Source: Planctomycetota bacterium (GTDB taxonomy: Bacteria > Planctomycetota > Phycisphaerae > Phycisphaerales > SM1A02). Taken from it: DNA of 12,554 nucleotides. The stretch covers positions 1 to 12,554 of the forward strand of contig JAPUKX010000027.1 in NCBI GenBank assembly GCA_027295435.1. The letters run 5' to 3'. Below, one piece after another: positions 6,949-12,554 of this stretch (positions are counted from its first letter, which is position 1; each line of letters begins with the position of its first letter). A program made the position numbers and the translations under genes. The notes under the pieces were generated by a model, which was not told the DNA's origin, did no database searches, and saw only the letters and a list, made by a program, of their open reading frames with translations.

Positions 6949-8856
6949 ATGTGCGGCATAGGCGCGATCCTGCGAACCGACGGGAAGCCGATTCCCGAGG
7001 CCTGGCTGAATGCGATCGATGCGCGTATCGCCTATCGCGGGCCTGACGGTCACGGCCGGTTCCGCGACCAGACGAAGATCAACACGCCCGATGGCAGTCG
7101 CACTCTTGAAGTCGCCCTGATCCACCGCCGGCTATCCATTATCGACCACGAAGGCGGCGCTCAGCCGATGGTGAGCAAGCGCGGCCGAGATCGCGGCGAA
7201 GGTCTGGTCGCCGTCGTATTCAACGGCTGTATCTACAACCATCGCGAGTTGCGAGCAAGACTTGAATCAGCAGGCCGTCGCTTCGTCACCGACCACAGCG
7301 ACACCGAGGTGTTGATCCACGGCCATCGCGAGTGGGGCGACCGCCTGCAGGACCACCTCGAAGGCATGTACGCCTATGTCATTTGGGATCGCAAGGCGGC
7401 GTCGTTGACGCTCGGTCGTGACTTCTTCGGCGAGAAGCCGCTTTACTACCGCATCAGCAGCGATGAGGACGGTCTGCGGCTGATCGTGGTCAGCAGTGAC
7501 GCTGACGCGACGGGCTCAATCCCACCGGATGCGACCGCCGCACCCGACACGGATCTGAGAGGCTGGGTCGCCCGCTATCTCCAGTTGGGCTATGCGTGGA
7601 AGGGCCGAACGATCTCTCGCGACGGCGGCGCGGTGGACAATGTCGAACCGTCAGGCCGCGATCAGGGCTACGGGTCGGGGGCGCCAGGCTGGAATCCGCC
7701 GAAGCCCCCGTCGTGGCGAGCCGACCCGGTGGAGCCGAACCACATCGAGCATCTGATCGAGCAAGCGGTCGCTCGCCGGCTCGAAGCGGACGTACCGCTG
7801 GGCTGCTTTCTCAGCGGCGGCGTGGACTCATCGCTGATCGCCTACTTCGCTAAGAAGCACAAACCGGACCTGAGCACGTTCTGCGTGAAGATGCCGGATC
7901 CACGATACGACGAATCAGCGTATGCCCAGCGCGTCGCAGCGCATCTCGGAACGGATCACACCACGCTGCACGTCTCGATCAACCCGGCCCAGGACCTCGT
8001 GAAACTGATCGACCTCCTCGGCCAGCCGTTCGGCGACAGCTCCATCTTGCCGACCTATTGGGTCGCCAAGGCAACCCGCGAGCATGTGCAGGTCGCGCTG
8101 TCGGGAGACGGCGGCGACGAGTTGTTCGTCGGCTACGAGCGATATCTGATCGCGAATCTTCTCGCTACCCACCATCGGCTGCTTGCGAGGATTCCGCGGG
8201 GGCTGTTTCGGCGGGCACATGCCAAGAGCCGGCGGCACAAGCTCGGCCGGCTCGGTGCCATGGCCCGCGAATTCCCAAGCCTTGGCCTGCTTGCGACGGA
8301 GTCGATTCTCACCCAACAGCAGATCCGTGCCCTGCTTGGCGAGTCGCTCGACGAGCCGCCGCGATGCGACCCCCCCCCGGATGGAATGGACGCTCTGGCG
8401 GCGTTACGGGCCATCGATCTGCACTCATATCTGCCTGATGACCTGCTGCGCAAAGTGGACGCCGCTTCCATGGCCGTGGCGCTCGAAGTGCGATGCCCTT
8501 ATCTCGATCGCGATCTGGCCGCCGCCCTGCTCGCGGCCCCCATCGAGCAGCTCACGCGCCGGGGGCGACGCAAGGGCCTGCTCCGCCTCATTGCCCGCAA
8601 GTACCTTCCTCCTGAGACGGTCGATCGACCAAAGATGGGCTTCGCCATTCCTCTGGGGCATTGGTTTCGGACCGACTTCGGCGGGATGAGGACGCTGCTG
8701 CTCGATCATCTGCGCTCACTCGAGCCGCTGGGGCCGATTCAAGTGGACCGCCGGGTCGTCCGGCGATTCATCGACGAACACCTCTCCGGCGAGCGTGACC
8801 ACAGCCATCGGCTCTTTGCGCTGCTGACGCTGGCAATGTGGGCCAAGTCGATGTGA
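6949..8856 (+). CDS. asnB: Asparagine synthetase, glutamine-hydrolysing type
   Basis: It is predicted to make asparagine from aspartate and ATP with nitrogen from glutamine. ATG 6949 puts the class II glutaminase nucleophile at Cys2 (MCGIGA); the frame opens far upstream, but that would bury Cys2. The 635 residues include RGPDGHG (30-36), HRRLSIID (59-66) and HSDTEVL (116-122) in the glutaminase half. The synthetase half has the PP-loop FLSGGVDSS (287-295), YDESAYAQRVAAHLG (320-334), LSGDGGDELFVGYERY (384-399) and LPDDLLRKVDAASMAVALEV (495-514). The usual FNGEIYN reads FNGCIYN, with Cys94 in place of a glutamine-binding Glu. The linker around 180-262 is Pro/Gly-rich and lacks a clean LPPGH motif. 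Nine C bases at 8370-8378 lie in frame. AsnB paralogues modifying other molecules exist, but no polysaccharide or peptide cluster is near. A symporter follows after 39 bp. Confidence 0.92.
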   Translation: MCGIGAILRTDGKPIPEAWLNAIDARIAYRGPDGHGRFRDQTKINTPDGSRTLEVALIHRRLSIIDHEGGAQPMVSKRGRDRGEGLVAVVFNGCIYNHRELRARLESAGRRFVTDHSDTEVLIHGHREWGDRLQDHLEGMYAYVIWDRKAASLTLGRDFFGEKPLYYRISSDEDGLRLIVVSSDADATGSIPPDATAAPDTDLRGWVARYLQLGYAWKGRTISRDGGAVDNVEPSGRDQGYGSGAPGWNPPKPPSWRADPVEPNHIEHLIEQAVARRLEADVPLGCFLSGGVDSSLIAYFAKKHKPDLSTFCVKMPDPRYDESAYAQRVAAHLGTDHTTLHVSINPAQDLVKLIDLLGQPFGDSSILPTYWVAKATREHVQVALSGDGGDELFVGYERYLIANLLATHHRLLARIPRGLFRRAHAKSRRHKLGRLGAMAREFPSLGLLATESILTQQQIRALLGESLDEPPRCDPPPDGMDALAALRAIDLHSYLPDDLLRKVDAASMAVALEVRCPYLDRDLAAALLAAPIEQLTRRGRRKGLLRLIARKYLPPETVDRPKMGFAIPLGHWFRTDFGGMRTLLLDHLRSLEPLGPIQVDRRVVRRFIDEHLSGERDHSHRLFALLTLAMWAKSM

Positions 8857-8858
8857 CC

Positions 8859-8887
8859 GTGCAATGCCCGCCCGATGCCGGTAGGCT
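8859..8887 (+). promoter_or_regulatory. Weak promoter-like pair before the symporter gene
   Basis: GTGCAA (8859-8864) and TAGGCT (8882-8887) are separated by 17 bases, and the ATG follows eight bases later. Both hexamers match the consensus weakly. The symporter may instead be cotranscribed with asnB across the 39-bp gap. No Shine-Dalgarno site is visible. Confidence 0.25.
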
Positions 8888-8895
8888 GTGGGCGT

Positions 8896-10242
8896 ATGAA
8901 CAGGCGGACCCTCCTGCCGGTGTTGATCCTCCTGGGGCTGGTGGCCGGCGCGATGTTCGGCCAATGGTTCCTCTTCGACAGCGCCACGGGCGAGGGCGTA
9001 GCCGCCGAGCACTGGACCAAGGTCGCCGGCGACATCACGCTCATCCGGCCGTTGAAACTGATGATCATCCCGATCGTGCTCGTCAGCGTCGTGGTGGGGG
9101 TCACGTCGATCGGCGATCCGGCCAAACTGGGGATAGTCGGCGGCTCCACCGTGCTGTACTACGTCGTGACCATGCTTATCGCGGTCACCATCGGCACTAC
9201 GTTGGTCTCGATCGTTCAGCCGGGTGAGATTGACGACGCGGACCGCGCGCAGCTTACGCAGGAGGCTCCCGAGCACTACACCGAATCGGATGTCGCCTCC
9301 ACCATCGAGCGCGCGCAGCAGGAGAAGGCGACGAATCTCCCCCGGGCATTCCTCCAGGTGCTCCGCCAGATGATTCCCGAGAACCTCTTTGGCGAGATGG
9401 CCGGCGGGCGCACGCTGGGGGTGATTTTCTTCGCGCTGCTGCTGGGGCTGGCCCTGGCCGCAGGCGGGGAGGCCACGGCTCCGGCGATACGGGTCTTCGA
9501 AGCCCTGTTCGATGCCATCATGCGCCTCGTTCAGTGGATCATCTGGCTCACCCCCATCGGTGTGTTCTTCCTGGTGGCGTGGACCGTCGGCCGCATCGGC
9601 TTCGCGAACCTTGTCGGCCCGCTGAGCAAATACATCGCCGTGGTCCTCTGCGGCCTGGCGATTCACGGCCTCATCGTGCTGCCGATCGTGCTGCTGTTGT
9701 TCACACGGCGGAATCCGTTTCGATTCATGTTCCAGATGCGTCGCGCGCTGATGACCGCGTTCGGCACCGACTCAAGCTCCGCGACGCTGCCGGTGACCAT
9801 CGAGTGCGCAAAGACGGAAGGGGGATGCTCCAAGCGGGCCGCCAACTTCGTCCTGCCTCTGGGGTCCACCCTCAACATGGACGGCACAGCGTTGTATGAA
9901 GCGGTGGCCGTCGTCTTCCTGTTCCAGCTCTACGGGATTGATCTCGAATTCGGCCAGCTCTTGGTGGTGGTCATCACCGCGACGCTGGCCGCGATCGGAG
10001 CGGCCGGCATTCCCTCGGCCGGGTTGGTCATGATGGTTATTGTCATCAACGCCGTGAACACCAGCCTGTTCGGCACGGGAAAGGAGCTTCCGTTGGAAGC
10101 AATCGGAGTGATCATCGGCGTCGATCGCATCGTGGACATGTGCCGCACAACGGTGAACGTGTGGGGTGATGCGGTGGGCGCGAAGATCATTACCAGGATC
10201 GCCCCCGATCCTCCCGAGGAGTACGCTCCGCCGGCGGCATAG
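8896..10242 (+). CDS. Glutamate/aspartate:cation symporter (DAACS/SLC1 family)
   Basis: This 448-residue inner-membrane secondary transporter is predicted to import acidic amino acids with Na+ or H+. It shows multiple hydrophobic segments and the family's re-entrant and transmembrane signatures: TDSSSATLPVT (291-301, HP1), NMDGT (327-331, TM7 cation site), GAAGIPSAG (368-376, HP2) and DMCRTTVNVWGD (414-425, TM8). In TM8 the GltPh substrate residues Asp394, Arg397, Thr398 and Asn401 have counterparts D414, R417, T418 and N421, and D425 matches cation-site Asp405. The Arg argues for an acidic side chain rather than a neutral one. The stretch around 318-376 reads more like animal EAATs than like E. 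coli DctA or GltP. A hydrophilic insert (about 110-150) lies between early helices. ATG 8896 is chosen because the first hydrophobic segment follows directly; a start at 8875 is possible. It follows asnB by 39 bp. Confidence 0.93.
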   Translation: MNRRTLLPVLILLGLVAGAMFGQWFLFDSATGEGVAAEHWTKVAGDITLIRPLKLMIIPIVLVSVVVGVTSIGDPAKLGIVGGSTVLYYVVTMLIAVTIGTTLVSIVQPGEIDDADRAQLTQEAPEHYTESDVASTIERAQQEKATNLPRAFLQVLRQMIPENLFGEMAGGRTLGVIFFALLLGLALAAGGEATAPAIRVFEALFDAIMRLVQWIIWLTPIGVFFLVAWTVGRIGFANLVGPLSKYIAVVLCGLAIHGLIVLPIVLLLFTRRNPFRFMFQMRRALMTAFGTDSSSATLPVTIECAKTEGGCSKRAANFVLPLGSTLNMDGTALYEAVAVVFLFQLYGIDLEFGQLLVVVITATLAAIGAAGIPSAGLVMMVIVINAVNTSLFGTGKELPLEAIGVIIGVDRIVDMCRTTVNVWGDAVGAKIITRIAPDPPEEYAPPAA

Positions 10243-10259
10243 AGGGTCTCTCGGTCGCC
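10233..10259. terminator. Weak hairpin between convergent symporter and trxB genes
   Basis: An inner stem AGAG/CTCT (10241-10251) and outer arms GGCG (10233-10236) and CGCC (10256-10259) could form an interrupted hairpin over the symporter stop codon. The stem is short and has no T-run. It is listed mainly because the gap to trxB is only 20 bases. Confidence 0.2.
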
Positions 10260-10262
10260 CGC

Positions 10263-11252
10263 TTACTCGATGCTCTGGCCCGCCAGCCAGCGCTCAGCGT
10301 CCAGCGCCGCCTGGCATCCCATTCCAGCCGCAGTCACCGCCTGGCGATAGACCGCATCGGCCACATCGCCGGCGGCAAACACGCCCTCGATACTGGTGAA
10401 CATCTGAGGAGGGGCAGTGAGCTTGACGTAGCCCTCGTCGTCAAGGTCGAGTCCGCAGCCTTGCAGGAACTGGGTGGCTGGAGTGTGGCCGATCGCTAGG
10501 AACAGGCCGCCACATTCGAAGTCCCGCTCCTGCCCTGACTTTACATCCTGAAACCGAACGCCGGTGATGTGGTCGTTGCCGAGCACGTCGGTGATGACGG
10601 TGTTCCAAATCACCTCGCACTTGGGGTTGTCCAGCACGCGCTTCTGCATGATCTTGCTGGCGCGGAGCTCATCACGGCGGTGGACGATGAAGACCTTCGA
10701 GGCAAACTTGGCGAGATAGGAGGCCTCCTCCATCGCGCTGTCGCCGCCGCCGATGACAACAAGCCTCTTGTCGCGGAAGATCGGCAAGGCACCGTCGCAA
10801 ACGGCGCAGGCGCTGACGCCGCCGCCGCTGCGAGCCAGCCGCTGCTCGCTTTCCAGCCCAAGCCAGTTGGCCGTCGCCCCCGTAGCGACGATGACGGCGT
10901 GGGCGCGCGACGTTTCTTTGTCGCCGCCGGCGTTGACAGTCTCGAGCACGAACGGCCGTTGCTCAAAATCACACTCGACCACGTCGCAGCCTTCCACTCG
11001 CGTGTCGAACCGCAGAGCCTGCTTCTTGAAGTCCTGCATCATCTGCGGGCCGAGCACACCCTCGGGGTAGCCGGGATAGTTCTCCACATCCGTGGTGAGC
11101 ATGAGCTGGCCGCCGGGCAGCACGTAGCCGCCGGTCTGCTGCGGCACACCCTCCAAGAGCAGCGGATCGAGGTTGGCGCGAGCCGCGTACAGCGCCGCGG
11201 TCCAACCAGCGGGGCCGCTACCGATGATGACAAGCTTCTCAACTTTCGACAT
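10263..11252 (-). CDS. trxB: Thioredoxin reductase (NADPH, FAD)
   Basis: This 329-residue low-Mr flavoenzyme passes electrons from NADPH through FAD and a redox disulfide to thioredoxin in the cytoplasm. The FAD loop GSGPAG is at 11-16 and GGQLMLTTDVENYPG at 47-61. The active disulfide is CAVCDG (C149, C152, with D153). The NADPH domain has GGGDSAMEEA (168-177) and the phosphate-binding HRRDELRAS (191-199). The C-terminal FAD block is FAAGDVAD (292-299), and YRQAVTAAGMGCQAA (302-316) follows it. The HRRxxxRA motif favours NADPH and true thioredoxin reductase over ferredoxin-NADP reductase-like relatives. CAVCDGALPIFR recalls plant and fungal enzymes rather than the CATCDG of E. coli. A TTG at 11270 would add six residues, but ATG 11252 fits the family start. 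Nothing like a thioredoxin gene is in view. The gene lies 54 bp downstream of the next gene on the same strand. Confidence 0.96.
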   Translation of the reverse strand: MSKVEKLVIIGSGPAGWTAALYAARANLDPLLLEGVPQQTGGYVLPGGQLMLTTDVENYPGYPEGVLGPQMMQDFKKQALRFDTRVEGCDVVECDFEQRPFVLETVNAGGDKETSRAHAVIVATGATANWLGLESEQRLARSGGGVSACAVCDGALPIFRDKRLVVIGGGDSAMEEASYLAKFASKVFIVHRRDELRASKIMQKRVLDNPKCEVIWNTVITDVLGNDHITGVRFQDVKSGQERDFECGGLFLAIGHTPATQFLQGCGLDLDDEGYVKLTAPPQMFTSIEGVFAAGDVADAVYRQAVTAAGMGCQAALDAERWLAGQSIE

Positions 11253-11306
11253 TGTTGCAGAAGAAATCAACCGGTGTGGGAAGGGTGCTTCGGCCGCTGG
11301 GTTTCG

Positions 11307-12554
11307 TCAGTCAATCACGCCCTGCTTGCGGGACAGTACCGTGATCGGAGGCCAGAGCACCAGATCACCCACCGCCCCATCATCGCTGTGCTCGGCAGCG
11401 AGGTTGTCTTCGTGGTCCTGACCGAGGCCGTATACCACGCACTCGCCGGCGTCAATCCATAGACGGCCGGCGAGTGTATCGACTGAGTGACGCCCTTGCA
11501 GCAGCCGATACCGCAGCGGTCCATACTGCTCGTCGTAGGGATCGATGTCGGAGATAAGCTTTCGAACAAACTGGCCGTAGAGCTTCTCGGTTTGATCCGG
11601 GTACACGCCGAACGTTCTCTTGTATGCGCAAAGACCTGCGGCAATCGCGGATCCGTTCACCGCGGCAGCTAACTGATTGCGGAGGGTAAAGACCTCCTGA
11701 ATGTTCTGCATGGAGTAGATCACTGCCGCGTAGCGAACAGGATTGGTGCGCACGAATTGCGTGCTGATATCAAGAATCGGGTCATATGCCTGGACCTGCC
11801 AGCGCCGCCACCAATCGTCATAGATCAGCGTGAGCCGCTCCTTGGAGGCTTCTAGGCTGCCATGGACCTCGGCGATCATGGACCATCGCTTGGCGGCCCC
11901 AAACTGGGTCAGCGGAGCGTCCGCCGCCTGGATCCACGCGAATGCTCTGGCGAACTGCTGCGGATCAGCCTGCTCGCGATGATCAAAGACCTCCTCCAGC
12001 AGCGCCGCGGAAATGATCTTGTCCCCCTCGGGGATCTGCAGGCGCTTGCGGTCCACACGCAGGTCAGGAATGTCGTACCAGGAAAGCTCGAAGTACTGAT
12101 CCGCCTCGATTGAATCCTGATAGGTGTAGAAGACGTCACGGAAGTTTGCCAAAGCGCGGATGAGCAGTTGCATGCTGTGCATCTTTTCCCCGAGGAACTG
12201 CCGATCGCAAAGCTGGCGCAGCACCCAGTTGTGCGCGGTGGCAAGATCGAGAGCCGGCTGAATCTGTCCGGCTTCCAGGCGTCGATACATCTCAGCCGTG
12301 GCGTAAGCGGCGATGGTGTCCATCGCACGGAGGTAGGGGAACTCAGTTTGCCGTAAGCTCCCGCCGACGCCGATTGCCGCAACAAGATCCGCCTGGCGAT
12401 ATGCCGCCGATACCTCGCCGGCGCCGTAGGGCAGGCCGATGATGTTGCGGGTCTTGCACTTCTGGATCGCCTCGGCCATATGACCGCTGGACTCGGCCCA
12501 ATCGCTAACGGCATCCCATTCGCGCATGTCGGGATGGATGGAGCTCAGGTTGAA
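11307..12554 (-). CDS. Protein of unknown function with pseudopilin-like C-terminal domain (5' partial)
   Basis: The frame is open to the window edge, so the N-terminus is missing and 415 residues are visible. I do not recognise a named family. Most of the visible part (about 35-290) looks helical, with alternating charged and hydrophobic residues and many Trp and Tyr (for example DDWWRRWQVQAYDP). The last 115 residues read AYKRTFGVYPDQ, then DIDPYDEQYGPLRYRL, then GECVVYGLGQDHED and VGDLVLWPP. This is the pattern of the GspG-like pseudopilin tail, where a short helix and YP are followed by a D-P-Y/F-x-G-x-PLRY segment and a YS-x-G-x-D-x-x-D strand. Such tails occur on many secreted planctomycete proteins without known roles. 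A secreted or membrane-anchored location is inferred; any signal lies outside the window. An ATG at 12527 exists, but in-frame codons continue before it. Confidence 0.75.
   Translation of the reverse strand, partial: FNLSSIHPDMREWDAVSDWAESSGHMAEAIQKCKTRNIIGLPYGAGEVSAAYRQADLVAAIGVGGSLRQTEFPYLRAMDTIAAYATAEMYRRLEAGQIQPALDLATAHNWVLRQLCDRQFLGEKMHSMQLLIRALANFRDVFYTYQDSIEADQYFELSWYDIPDLRVDRKRLQIPEGDKIISAALLEEVFDHREQADPQQFARAFAWIQAADAPLTQFGAAKRWSMIAEVHGSLEASKERLTLIYDDWWRRWQVQAYDPILDISTQFVRTNPVRYAAVIYSMQNIQEVFTLRNQLAAAVNGSAIAAGLCAYKRTFGVYPDQTEKLYGQFVRKLISDIDPYDEQYGPLRYRLLQGRHSVDTLAGRLWIDAGECVVYGLGQDHEDNLAAEHSDDGAVGDLVLWPPITVLSRKQGVID

Noticed and set aside
10569..11462. Plus-strand open frame of 297 codons
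   Set aside because: Antisense shadow spanning trxB and the end of the next gene; no motif.
1..12554. tRNA, rRNA, CRISPR array, insertion sequence, prophage or riboswitch
   Set aside because: Gaps between genes are 20 to about 120 bases. I saw no cloverleaf-like stretch, regular repeats, transposase motifs or long structured leaders.

Overview
This 12.5 kb window comes from a high-GC, Gram-negative bacterial chromosome. Lipid A synthesis (lpxB) implies an outer membrane. The wording of LpxB, a membrane-anchored GH113-like hydrolase and a pseudopilin-like tail on a protein of unknown function all suggest Planctomycetota, possibly Phycisphaerae. That placement is inference from remembered family patterns and was not searched. 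No mobile element, CRISPR array, tRNA, rRNA or phage gene is visible. Genes are tightly packed and no gene-free stretch exceeds about 120 bases.

Layout, left to right. A 226-residue protein with a PD-(D/E)XK nuclease-like signature (102-782, +) has an 18-bp palindrome over its start. It converges on lpxB (831-2048, -). lpxB is divergent from a membrane-anchored, periplasm-facing TIM-barrel hydrolase of the GH113 type (2118-3257, +). Next come aspartyl-tRNA synthetase aspS (3353-5143, +) and a YbhB/YbcL-family PEBP protein (5172-5621, +), probably one transcription unit. A hairpin separates them from the convergent tyrA (5682-6830, -), a fused chorismate mutase/prephenate dehydrogenase very like the enteric T-protein. 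Divergent from tyrA are a glutamine-hydrolysing type asparagine synthetase (6949-8856, +) and, 39 bp later, an SLC1-type glutamate/aspartate:cation symporter (8896-10242, +). Convergent with those are thioredoxin reductase trxB (10263-11252, -) and, upstream of it on the same strand, a 5'-truncated protein of unknown function ending in a pseudopilin-like domain (11307 to the window edge, -).

Most of this is ordinary housekeeping. There is a loose aspartate/asparagine theme: aspS, an asparagine synthetase and an acidic amino acid importer side by side. I see no clear new multi-gene system. The items most worth checking are the uncharacterised nuclease-like protein with its palindrome, the Glu-to-Cys change in the glutamine pocket of the asparagine synthetase, the animal-EAAT-like symporter, the enteric-type fused TyrA outside enterics, and several starts that look leaderless.
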